A DNA stretch of 64,000 bases from the NCBI GenBank assembly GCA_022072225.1, contig JAJVIC010000010.1, forward strand, positions 310,001-374,000, in the 5' to 3' direction. The position numbers were made by a program, and so were the translations under genes. The notes under the pieces were generated by a model, which was given only the letters and a program-made list of their open reading frames with translations, ran no database searches and was not told the DNA's origin. This document shows positions 8,824 to 16,664 of this stretch, in pieces. This DNA is from Bacteroidia bacterium. Its GTDB lineage: Bacteria; Bacteroidota; Bacteroidia; SXHM01. Every line of letters begins with the position of its first letter. The stretch's first letter is position 1.

Positions 8824-9072
8824 TCAGGCAGCAAGATAGGGGCGGTAGTTAACTACTGCGTGTTGGGGTGGTAATGCAATATCGGCTTCTGCAACGGCAA
8901 TTACTTTTAGTGTTTGTCCATTGTTATCAAAAAATTCGAGAAGATACCCCGTGTTGTTATTTTTATCTTTTACTATTTCCACAATTGTAGCAATATCACC
9001 TTTTTCAAAATGATGTTCCGGTAAAGCGTGGCTTAATTGCACTTGTTGGTATAACTGAAATTTATTTTCCAT
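8824..9072 (-). CDS. DUF4926-like protein, probable partner of the DUF6883-like gene
   Basis: An 82-residue small beta-rich protein. Its core (ALPEHHFEKGDIATIVEIV, then GYLLEFFDNNGQTLKVIAVAEADI) matches what I know of DUF4926: a leading 'd-L-P-E-h-x-l-x-x-G-D-x-G-T-V-V' followed by 'E-F-x-d-x-d-G-x-T' and a closing acidic 'x-x-d-i'. Members are often encoded beside DUF6883 proteins, and the gene 11 bases upstream here looks like one. The pair probably forms one operon reading leftward. A toxin-antitoxin role has been suggested for this type of pairing but is not shown by the sequence. Confidence 0.7.
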   Translation of the reverse strand: MENKFQLYQQVQLSHALPEHHFEKGDIATIVEIVKDKNNNTGYLLEFFDNNGQTLKVIAVAEADIALPPQHAVVNYRPYLAA

Positions 9073-9083
9073 AGGTATTGATT

Positions 9084-9392
9084 TTAGGAGGGGAATAGGG
9101 TTATAAATCTGAATTTATCGTTATCAATTCCAAGTAGCCAAATTGTAACAATTCCAAAGTTTTTAAGATTTCCTTTTACCTCATACATCTTGCCGAACGG
9201 GGTTTGTTGTTGCAGAACCGCTTCGTTGTGTGATGCAATATGTTTTATATCATTCATTAATTCATTAAAGTTTTCTTTCGTATACCCAAGTTTCAGCAGA
9301 AATCCTGATTTATCATTTTTCTCCTTTTGAACTAACAGATAATCCTTAACTTTTTCAGCAGAAATTTCTAACCTCTCGGGAGGGATAAGCAT
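9084..9392 (-). CDS. DUF6883-like small protein, first gene of a two-gene module
   Basis: This 102-residue protein has the shape of DUF6883: an N-terminal 'L-P-x-x-x-x-x-I-x-x-x-K-l-x-D-Y-L-L' (IPPERLEISAEKVKDYLLV), a central helical segment, and a C-terminal beta part with W-L and R-F-I-T (IVTIWLLGIDNDKFRFITLF). The family usually occurs beside DUF4926, as here, 11 bases apart. No catalytic motif is evident. Its start lies about 20 bases from the stop of the CocE-like hydrolase on the same strand, so it could be co-transcribed with it. Confidence 0.65.
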   Translation of the reverse strand: MLIPPERLEISAEKVKDYLLVQKEKNDKSGFLLKLGYTKENFNELMNDIKHIASHNEAVLQQQTPFGKMYEVKGNLKNFGIVTIWLLGIDNDKFRFITLFPS

Positions 9393-9412
9393 GGTTCAAA
9401 TTTAGTGAATTA

Positions 9413-11329
9413 TTATTTATTCTCCACCACCGGCAACTCTACCCGTGAAGGATATTGTTCCGTATGCCATACTTTTATTTTTGGCTCACTGTTGGTCATA
9501 GGACGGAAGTGGTCGGCATCGGCACCTGAAATAGCGATACGGATTTTATGTCCTTTTTTAAACAGATACGAAACGGGCAGCAAATCAAATTTTAATTCTG
9601 CTACTTGGTCCGGTATCAGGGGTTGCGCATCTTTTTTCAGGTAAGTGTGATACGGAACAACATCTTTGTAAGGAGGTGTTTCTTCACTCACCTTGCGGTG
9701 TATGGCGCGAAACAAACCCTCTGTAACATAGTGTACATTTCCGTTTTGGTCAACATCTTCGAGGTAAACAAACAGGCATGCATCGGGTTCGTTGCTGCTG
9801 ATAAACAAGTCTGCAATTACGTGTCCGCTTACTTCTACATCGCTGCTCAGTTCAATGCTGTTGTAAACTAATAACAAACTGTCGCGCCTGTTGCGGTCGG
9901 GATAAACTTTTGGTGTATGCAGTTGTCCCGCAACCGAGCGCCAGCGTGAGTCAGGTCCGGTTCCAACGGTGGTATCAACCTGATAGGTTTCATATTCGTA
10001 TTCTCTTATGCTTTTGATTTCTGACTTATTTCTTAAATCCTTACGTGCCATCAGCATTTTATTTCCACCTAAGAACAAAGTAGTGGTTTCGGCACGCGGA
10101 GGCCATACATCCGAACTTTTCCATTGCTCTTCGCCCATGGTAAAGTAATGGATGCGCGGCTCTTTGTCAATTCCGTTTTGCACGCCTTTTAAATGGTAGT
10201 CGAAAAATTTCATTATTTCACCCAGATGGTCAAAACCTGTTTCGCCAGGGTTGGCAGGGCTGGTGTTAAAACGTCCGCCATGCTCCCAGGGGCCAAGTAT
10301 CAGTTTGTTGGCTGGATTGGTAAGGTTAAGGTGGCGTTTTATAGCCGAGTGCTGATAAGCACCATCGCTCCACCCGCTGTAGCTGTAAACGGCAGCGCCC
10401 GATGCATCTTCGTCTTTCATAAAAGTGTGCGGGCTGAATTGGTCTGAAGCAACACCGCCTATTTTTGCCACATCATCGCGGTACGAAATGGTTTTTGCCC
10501 CGTCATTTACATTCAGGTTGCCAGCATGGCTGGCAATGGCTTGTTTAAGCAGCTTGTTATGGCCTTTACCCTGCACAGGTTTTACTCCTTTTACAATGGC
10601 TTTTATGCGTTTGTTGCTGGTAGGAATTTTTCCTTTGTCCAACTCACTGTTGGCATAGCCCCACACCGAGGTAAACCAGCGGTTGTGTACGCCTCCGGGA
10701 AAAGCATTGTCTTCATACACATCAAAAAGGGAAAACAAATTTACCACTGCTTTTACCGCAGGATGTTTGGTGGTGAGCAAAAACTCCGATGTTGTTCCGC
10801 TGTACGATGCGCCCGAAGCACCAATCTTTCCGCTGCTCCAGGGTTGTTTTACTATCCAGTCGGCAATTTCATAGCCGTCCTGAACCTCGTCTTTTGTCCA
10901 GGGATGCGGAATAGTACCGAAACTGGCGCCTGAACCGCGCGTGTCAACATTTACTACTGCATATCCGCTGCGCACAAACTGCATCATAAAACTGTAAAGC
11001 GGTTCAATCATGTTTTTTCTGGTCATCCAGTTGAAAGGCCAGTTGAGTTGAAACGATCGCCAGTAGCGTGTTTGGTGCATGATGGCCGGAATTTTTTCGC
11101 CTTCTTTAATTCCTTTAGGCAGGTAAACCTCAACGGCAATTTTGTTGCCATCGCGCATGGTTAAATAGAAGGATGAGTAGGTGTAATGCTTGTATTGTTT
11201 TTGCGTTTTAAAATCATACGGCACAGGCGAAACCGTTGAAACATCACTGGGTTTGTAATCTGTTTTTTTCTGAGCAAAAGAAACAGAGCAAATAAAAACC
11301 GAGAGAAATGCGAGGCGGTAACGGAACAT
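9413..11329 (-). CDS. Secreted CocE/NonD-family hydrolase (X-Pro dipeptidyl-peptidase S15-like acylase)
   Basis: A 638-residue serine hydrolase with a signal peptide (MFRYRLAFLSVFICSVSFAQ). The alpha/beta-hydrolase core has the nucleophile elbow GASGASYSGTTSEF, typical of the S15/CocE family. A likely catalytic His is in LILGPWEHGG, with an acid between. A C-terminal jelly-roll domain (about residues 480-630; VEVSGHVIADLFISSNEPDACLFVYLEDVDQNG) is diagnostic of the family. Members cleave amide or ester bonds, such as cocaine esterases, glutaryl-7-ACA acylases and alpha-amino-acid ester hydrolases. The substrate here is unknown; periplasmic or outer-surface location is inferred from the signal peptide. 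Confidence 0.9.
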   Translation of the reverse strand: MFRYRLAFLSVFICSVSFAQKKTDYKPSDVSTVSPVPYDFKTQKQYKHYTYSSFYLTMRDGNKIAVEVYLPKGIKEGEKIPAIMHQTRYWRSFQLNWPFNWMTRKNMIEPLYSFMMQFVRSGYAVVNVDTRGSGASFGTIPHPWTKDEVQDGYEIADWIVKQPWSSGKIGASGASYSGTTSEFLLTTKHPAVKAVVNLFSLFDVYEDNAFPGGVHNRWFTSVWGYANSELDKGKIPTSNKRIKAIVKGVKPVQGKGHNKLLKQAIASHAGNLNVNDGAKTISYRDDVAKIGGVASDQFSPHTFMKDEDASGAAVYSYSGWSDGAYQHSAIKRHLNLTNPANKLILGPWEHGGRFNTSPANPGETGFDHLGEIMKFFDYHLKGVQNGIDKEPRIHYFTMGEEQWKSSDVWPPRAETTTLFLGGNKMLMARKDLRNKSEIKSIREYEYETYQVDTTVGTGPDSRWRSVAGQLHTPKVYPDRNRRDSLLLVYNSIELSSDVEVSGHVIADLFISSNEPDACLFVYLEDVDQNGNVHYVTEGLFRAIHRKVSEETPPYKDVVPYHTYLKKDAQPLIPDQVAELKFDLLPVSYLFKKGHKIRIAISGADADHFRPMTNSEPKIKVWHTEQYPSRVELPVVENK

Positions 11330-11391
11330 AGTTTTACTATATAGAAATTTATAAGGGCGAAGAGCGGGTGACGGCTGGCGAAGTTTCTTAA

Positions 11392-11447
11392 CTATAGACT
11401 ACGGACTACGGACTATGGACTATGGACTACGGACAGCGGACTATAGA
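11392..11447. repeat. Heptanucleotide tandem repeat, eight units
   Basis: Eight consecutive 7-bp units fill the gap between the TPR gene and the hydrolase: CTATAGA, CTACGGA twice, CTATGGA twice, CTACGGA, CAGCGGA, CTATAGA. Unit order is nearly mirrored, with CTATAGA at both ends. It begins about 60 bases before the hydrolase start on the minus strand, so copy-number change could alter promoter spacing, though nothing shows that it does. Confidence 0.85.
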
Positions 11448-11453
11448 CTCTCC

Positions 11454-11954
11454 TCAAAGAATCTCCTTCTTCTTCTTGCAACGATTGATGGACTCAATAG
11501 CACCGTCAATCAGTTTAGTATCGAACAGGTTTTGCGCGTATAGTTTGTAGTAATGAATGGCATCGTCTAATTGCCCTGTAGTTTCGTACATAATGGCAAA
11601 CTCATTATAAATAGTGGCAAAATTGATACCCGGTACTTTTATGGCCTGATTAAGCAGGGTAAACAGTTCATCAAACTTGCGCATGGTACTTAACAAAATG
11701 GCATAATTGTAATATACCGAAGCATAATCAGGCGCGAATTTCAGCGCCAAACGATAGTGCTCGTAAGCCTTTGCGTAGTCTTTATACTTGGTTTCGTAAA
11801 TCCAGCCAAGGTGGTTGTGCGCCCTGCCGTAATCAGGAGCTTCGGCCAGAATTTCGTTCAGTTTTACAATGGCATCGCTGATGCGTTGGTCCTTTATAAG
11901 CTGGTCGGCTTCAAAGAACATATCGTCTAATTTCAGGTTGTTATTTTGTTCCAT
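11454..11954 (-). CDS. Tetratricopeptide-repeat protein
   Basis: A 166-residue protein made almost entirely of helical TPR pairs. Readable repeats include ISDAIVKLNEILAEAPDYGRA, YAKAYEHYRLALKFAPDYASV and LDDAIHYYKLYAQNLFDTKL, with the usual A-x-x-x-Y-x-x-A-L-x-x-x-P-x-x pattern. There is no signal peptide, so it is probably a cytosolic adaptor. It ends six bases past the heptanucleotide repeat and is divergent from the PKD-protein gene across a 613-bp intergenic region. No partner can be named. Confidence 0.8.
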   Translation of the reverse strand: MEQNNNLKLDDMFFEADQLIKDQRISDAIVKLNEILAEAPDYGRAHNHLGWIYETKYKDYAKAYEHYRLALKFAPDYASVYYNYAILLSTMRKFDELFTLLNQAIKVPGINFATIYNEFAIMYETTGQLDDAIHYYKLYAQNLFDTKLIDGAIESINRCKKKKEIL

Positions 11955-12070
11955 GCTTCAAAAATTTTGGGAACACAAAAGTAGAATTTTACGGAACTTA
12001 TTTTACAGAAATAATTTGCCCGATTTGCTTATTTCTTTAGAGCATTCAGTCCGCACCTGCGAACTAATTC

Positions 12071-12296
12071 TCAATGCTTCATACAGGTTAATAAATACTT
12101 CGGCTGATTTTGGAATCACCAGTAATAGCGCTGTACATACTTCGTAAAGGACTATACATACTTCGTAAAGGAGTGTACATACCTGATACCGGATAGTACA
12201 CACTTAAAGAAGGGGCCTACACACCCCACAAAGGACACTATTTACCTGAAAAAGGGTTGCTTTTTGAAGTAAATAGTGTGCTTTTGGAGGTATGTA
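12071..12296. repeat. Mirror-symmetric 21-bp tandem repeat array 1
   Basis: Six contiguous 21-bp units run from 12134 to 12259, beginning TACATACTTCG (twice), TACATACCTGA, TACACACTTAA, TACACACCCCA and TATTTACCTGA; most carry AAAGG or similar at positions 13-18. From about 12255 the units appear in reverse complement (TATTTACTTCA at 12255-12275, TACATACCTCC at 12276-12296). The TATTTAC type sits next to the centre on both sides and the TACAYAC type next out. CACTATTTAC (12236-12245) pairs with GTAAATAGTG around a short loop. Decayed units stay in 21-bp register upstream (TACTTCG at 12096, exactly 42 bases before the copy at 12138). The rest of the 11955-12567 gap holds nothing I recognise beyond the promoter at its right end. 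Confidence 0.85.
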
Positions 12297-12492
12297 TACA
12301 ATTTTTGATTTTGGGCAGTTCAATAAAGAAAGAATAGGGCTAATCTAAGCAAATGGCAAACCGTTTCCGTGTAATAAATAAATGCTGAATAAGTAATAAC
12401 AAAACGCCCCGATTACCCCTTTATAAGCCATATTTATATTCAATATCCGGCTTTATCCTATCTTTACCCATGTAAGAAATATAAAAATTCGG

Positions 12493-12525
12493 TTTGACAA
12501 ACAATAGAAGAAGGTCACATATTTG
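12493..12525 (+). promoter_or_regulatory. Promoter of the PKD-repeat protein gene
   Basis: A -33 TTTG (12493-12496) and a -7-like CATATTTG (12518-12525, one mismatch to TAnnTTTG) are separated by 21 bases, the normal bacteroidete spacing. The start codon follows 42 bases later. Confidence 0.6.
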
Positions 12526-12567
12526 CATCGTAATCACCAAATCACTAATTCAATAAATCACTAAATC

Positions 12568-15099
12568 ATGAAAAATTTTCTCACCACCATTGCGCTTGTT
12601 TTTGCAACTATATGTTGCAGCTATGCGCAGCCTAACCCCAGCGATTTTTTCGTACAGGGTTATGTGTACGACCAGTCAACGGGTAACGCTGTTGAAGGAC
12701 AAACCGTATGCGTTACTACCGACAGCAGCAACGGCCAGAACTTCAGTTTTTACCAATGTACTGCTACCAATGCCAACGGCTACTACTACATCAACGTACC
12801 GGGCGGCAGCAACACCGGGCCAAACATTACCTTTCATGTCTACACCTGGGATTGCCAGCAAAACATACTCGATACCCTTATCAATAACATGCAGGGTACC
12901 GTTGACCAGGCCTGGAAAGACTGGTATGTCTGTACCTCCAATACCAATAACTGCGATGCCTCGTTTACCTGGTCAACAACACCCGGAACGGTAGCCTATC
13001 AGTTTATAGCAAACGCTGACCCCAACAGCGGATTAACCTATATCTGGGACTTTGGTGATGGCAGCACAGGTACAGGCGCTAACCCAACCCATAACTATAA
13101 CAGCACCGGCCCCTTTTACGTTTGCCTTAGTGTTTCCAGCAATTTTCTGGGTTGCACAGCTACCTCGTGCGACACCGTTGGAACCACTATCGGCAGCGGT
13201 TGCGATGCATATTTCTTCTACACCAGAGACAGCCTCAACGTGCTCACGCAATATTTCTATGGCTCATCAAACAGCAATGTAACCTCATGGTTCTGGGATT
13301 TTGGTGATGGAAACTATTCAACAGAACAATATCCTTCACACACCTATCAGGATACAGGCTCCTATTATGTGTGCCTTACCGTTAACAACTGCAACAGCGC
13401 CTATTGCGAGTATATATATGTAAGCGATGGAAGTAATGATTGCTATTCTTATTTCTACTGGAATACCATTTCAAATCCAAACGGACTGATGGGCTACCAG
13501 TTTACCTATGCAGGAACACAGTCTAACACCACTACCTACCTCTGGGATTTTGGTGACGGACAAACATCAACCGCACAAAACCCAACCCACTATTTTACAG
13601 ACGATAGTGCAAATTATGTCTGCCTTACCATTACAGACGGCAACTGCTCTAATACATACTGCGAATTTGTAGGCTACAATAACACAGGTGGTTGTGATGC
13701 ACAATTCTCAGCAATGGATAGTTCAGGAATATTCTTCTTCTATCATTTGTCTCAGGGAAATGCCACTTACTGGCTTTGGGATTTTGGTGACGGAACAACA
13801 TCAAACCAACAATACCCGTCACATCAGTATGCACAACCCGGAGTTTACACCGTATGCCTGCAGGTAGGAGACTTTTTTAACACCTGCTCAGATACATATT
13901 GCGAAACTGTAGTGGTAGATACCAACAATACCAATCCTTGTCAGGTATGGTTCCAGTACTATAACACACCGGGCGGAGTAAGTGTATTCAGTGCTTATGG
14001 TGCCAACAACAATAGCGCAAATTATGTCTGGAGCATCAACGGTGTAAGTTATACCGGCCAAACCATTTCGCCACAACTAAGTGCCGGAACATATCAGGTA
14101 TGTGTTACACTCAGCGACCCTGCAACAGGATGTCAGGATACGTATTGTGAGGTAGTGATCATTGGAGGAAACAACACATTTGACTATTGTGTAAGCGGTC
14201 AGGTTTTCCTTGGAACACCTAATATGATTGCCGATGTAGCCATTGTTTATCTTATTACCTATGATCCGCAAACCAATTTGTTGGTGGCAGTGCAGGCTAC
14301 AACCGTTGACTCAATGGGCTACTATAGCTTCTGTCAGGTTCCTGCCGGTCAGTATCTGATTAAAGCTGCATTGACACAAAACTCTGCATACTACTGGAAT
14401 TACCTGCCTACTTATTATGGAAACTCATTGTTCTGGAACTACGCTGCGCAAGTTAACGTGAACGCAAATACCAGCGGAGTTGACATCTGGCTCATTGCAG
14501 GTGCAAATCAGGGCGGTCCCGGTTTCATTGGCGGTGATGTAACACAAGGTGCCAACAAAACCGAAGGTCCTGGCGACCCGCTTGCTGATGTACAGGTAAT
14601 GCTGTTGGATATGAATAACTATCCTGTAGCTTATACCTACTCAAACTCACAAGGTCACTTTGAATTTGATGGTGTTCCTTACGGCACTTACAAAGTATGG
14701 GCTGAGGTTGCAGGCTTGTTAACCACACCTGCCATTGTAACCATCAGCGCACAGGAACCAACCATTGATAACATCGGAATTATTGTAAACGAAACCGAAG
14801 TTACCACCGGCATCAGCCCATTGGTTGAAGCTGCAAAACTTGGTTTCGGAAATGTATTCCCAAATCCTTCGGCAAACGAAATGTTTATTCAGGTTTCGTC
14901 TGAGGCAAACTTGCAGTTGAACTTCAGCATCTATGATGTTACAGGAAGAATGGCTGACAGCCGTTTGATTGCAATTCCTTCAGGTAAAACGCAGGTTGCT
15001 TTGCAAACTGCAAACCTCAGTGCAGGAATTTACACCCTGAACATTCAAAGCGAAGACGGCTCATGGAAGATTTCTAAAAAACTGGTGAAAACCGAATAA
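12568..15099 (+). CDS. Secreted PKD-repeat protein with T9SS sorting domain
   Basis: An 843-residue exported protein. A signal peptide (about residues 1-20, ending CCSYAQ) is followed by a carboxypeptidase-regulatory-like segment (about 27-110). Four PKD domains carry the WDFGDG signature at about residues 160, 243, 326 and 404, and a fifth, degenerate one has W-S-I-N-G at about 490. Two more carboxypeptidase-regulatory/Cna-B-like domains follow (about 545-650 and 660-750). The C-terminus (about 765-843; VFPNPSANEMFIQV, IYDVTGRM, LSAGIYTLNI, KKLVKTE) is a type A T9SS sorting domain, so the protein should cross the outer membrane and be surface-attached or released. Cysteine-rich PKD units (YCE, TSCD) suggest disulphides. 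No catalytic domain is visible; an adhesin or scaffold role is inferred. Confidence 0.9.
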   Translation: MKNFLTTIALVFATICCSYAQPNPSDFFVQGYVYDQSTGNAVEGQTVCVTTDSSNGQNFSFYQCTATNANGYYYINVPGGSNTGPNITFHVYTWDCQQNILDTLINNMQGTVDQAWKDWYVCTSNTNNCDASFTWSTTPGTVAYQFIANADPNSGLTYIWDFGDGSTGTGANPTHNYNSTGPFYVCLSVSSNFLGCTATSCDTVGTTIGSGCDAYFFYTRDSLNVLTQYFYGSSNSNVTSWFWDFGDGNYSTEQYPSHTYQDTGSYYVCLTVNNCNSAYCEYIYVSDGSNDCYSYFYWNTISNPNGLMGYQFTYAGTQSNTTTYLWDFGDGQTSTAQNPTHYFTDDSANYVCLTITDGNCSNTYCEFVGYNNTGGCDAQFSAMDSSGIFFFYHLSQGNATYWLWDFGDGTTSNQQYPSHQYAQPGVYTVCLQVGDFFNTCSDTYCETVVVDTNNTNPCQVWFQYYNTPGGVSVFSAYGANNNSANYVWSINGVSYTGQTISPQLSAGTYQVCVTLSDPATGCQDTYCEVVIIGGNNTFDYCVSGQVFLGTPNMIADVAIVYLITYDPQTNLLVAVQATTVDSMGYYSFCQVPAGQYLIKAALTQNSAYYWNYLPTYYGNSLFWNYAAQVNVNANTSGVDIWLIAGANQGGPGFIGGDVTQGANKTEGPGDPLADVQVMLLDMNNYPVAYTYSNSQGHFEFDGVPYGTYKVWAEVAGLLTTPAIVTISAQEPTIDNIGIIVNETEVTTGISPLVEAAKLGFGNVFPNPSANEMFIQVSSEANLQLNFSIYDVTGRMADSRLIAIPSGKTQVALQTANLSAGIYTLNIQSEDGSWKISKKLVKTE

Positions 15100-15120
15100 T
15101 ACACTGTTGTGTTGTGTGTT

Positions 15121-15160
15121 GAGAGGGGTGGGCGCATTTTTTGTCCGCCCTTCTCTTTTT
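15121..15160 (+). terminator. Intrinsic terminator after the PKD-protein gene
   Basis: GGGCG (15130-15134) pairs with CGCCC (15146-15150), flanked by GAGA/TCTC with a bulge on the left arm, followed by TTTTTG. It lies about 20 bases after the stop codon. Confidence 0.6.
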
Positions 15161-15273
15161 GTATGTGTTAAAGCATGTTGCAAACCCGTTGATAAAAAGA
15201 AAAATAATTCAATAAATTTTAACAGACAAACAAAGGATATTTTATCAATTTTGCCGCGTTAAGTAATTGTTAA

Positions 15274-16662
15274 ATGGAAGGCAGGTATTCCCGTTTTATT
15301 GGTTTTTTACATTTTGTCGGTGATATACTTTTACTGAATGTTGCTTTTCTTATTGCCCGCGAAATCCGCTTTGGCGAACAGATTGTTTTTAATGACCAGT
15401 ATCGTGTATTGCTCATTATGTTTAATCTGCTTTGGGGCATAGTAGCCTTCGGCTTGCGTATTTATGACATTGGACGTGTTACAAGCCTTGAAAAAGTGGT
15501 GATTAATCTTTTCAAATCCATTTTCTTGCACGCCATTCTCATTGCAGCCATGATTTTTTCATTAAAAGGCTATTACTATTCACGCCTTTACATGCTGATT
15601 ATGTACATTGTTTTTCCCGTATTGCTTTTCGGATGGCGTATGCTGGCACTCTATCTTCTTGAAAAGTATCGTGAATCAGGACATAATTACCGTAAGGTAG
15701 TTATTGTTGGAGGAGGTTCGGTAGGTGCGCAGGTTTATCAGTTTTTTGAGAACAACCGCGAACACGGTTATCACTTTCAGGGTTTTTTTGAAGATAATCC
15801 CAACGGTCATATTGACCATGCCCTGGTAAAAGGCAAGGTAAGTGCTGTGCCTGAATTTTGCAGAGCAAACGGAATTGATGAAATATACTGCGCTTTGCCC
15901 CTTAATGAATCAGAAAAAATAAAAGAACTGATTTCATTTGCCGATAACAATATGGTACGCCTCCGCATAGTACCCGATTTCCGCAGTTTTCCCTACAAGC
16001 GTGTGAATATGGATTTTTACGGCAGTGTTCCGGTGCTGACTATTCGCAAAGAACCTCTGGAAAATTTGTTTAACCGTTTTACTAAACGCGCTTTTGATAT
16101 TGTGTTCTCGCTTTTTGTAATAGTGTTTCTGTTTTCGTGGATGTTTCCACTTATTGCATTGGCAATAAAACTTACTTCAAAAGGACCAGTTTTTTTCAAA
16201 CAGTTACGTTCAGGAAAAGACAACGAAGAATTTTATTGCTATAAATTCCGCACCATGAAGGTAAACGACAAGGCAAACGACATGCAGGCTACCAAAGACG
16301 ATGAGCGTATAACCAAGGTTGGGCGTTTTCTGCGCAAAACAAGTTTAGACGAGTTGCCACAGTTTTTCAATGTTTTGATTGGAACCATGAGTGTTGTTGG
16401 TCCCCGTCCGCACATGGTAAAACACACGGCAGCATATTCGGCCATGATTGATAAATTTATGGTGCGTCATTTTGTACAGCCGGGCATTACCGGACTTGCA
16501 CAGGTGCGCGGCTATCGTGGCGAAATCAAAAGTCCTAAAGACATGGAAATGCGTGTAGGAGCAGATGTGTGGTATATTGAAAACTGGAGTTTTCTGCTGG
16601 ACATGAAACTAATTTTTCTTACCGTATTCAATATTCTTAAAGGAGATAAAAAAGCGTATTAG
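15274..16662 (+). CDS. Undecaprenyl-phosphate sugar phosphotransferase (WcaJ-type, initiates exopolysaccharide)
   Basis: An inner-membrane enzyme that transfers a sugar-1-phosphate, typically glucose-1-P, from UDP-sugar to undecaprenyl phosphate. The 462 residues comprise four N-terminal transmembrane helices (about 8-120), a CoA-binding-like Rossmann domain (about 140-250, KVVIVGGGSVGAQVY), one further hydrophobic segment (about 272-295), and the catalytic sugar-transferase domain with FFKQLRSGKDNEEFYCYKFR, DERITKVGRFLRKTSLDELP, MSVVGPRPH and VQPGITGLAQVRGY. No other polysaccharide genes are adjacent, so it is a solitary initiating transferase. The sugar cannot be read from sequence. Confidence 0.92.
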   Translation: MEGRYSRFIGFLHFVGDILLLNVAFLIAREIRFGEQIVFNDQYRVLLIMFNLLWGIVAFGLRIYDIGRVTSLEKVVINLFKSIFLHAILIAAMIFSLKGYYYSRLYMLIMYIVFPVLLFGWRMLALYLLEKYRESGHNYRKVVIVGGGSVGAQVYQFFENNREHGYHFQGFFEDNPNGHIDHALVKGKVSAVPEFCRANGIDEIYCALPLNESEKIKELISFADNNMVRLRIVPDFRSFPYKRVNMDFYGSVPVLTIRKEPLENLFNRFTKRAFDIVFSLFVIVFLFSWMFPLIALAIKLTSKGPVFFKQLRSGKDNEEFYCYKFRTMKVNDKANDMQATKDDERITKVGRFLRKTSLDELPQFFNVLIGTMSVVGPRPHMVKHTAAYSAMIDKFMVRHFVQPGITGLAQVRGYRGEIKSPKDMEMRVGADVWYIENWSFLLDMKLIFLTVFNILKGDKKAY

Positions 16663-16664
16663 TT

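Noticed and set aside
12003-12203. A 66-codon minus-strand frame through array 1 with heptad repeats (VCTLLYE, VCIVLYE)
   Set aside because: The heptads are a by-product of the 21-bp DNA period; it needs a non-ATG start, and the inverted half of the array does not keep the pattern.
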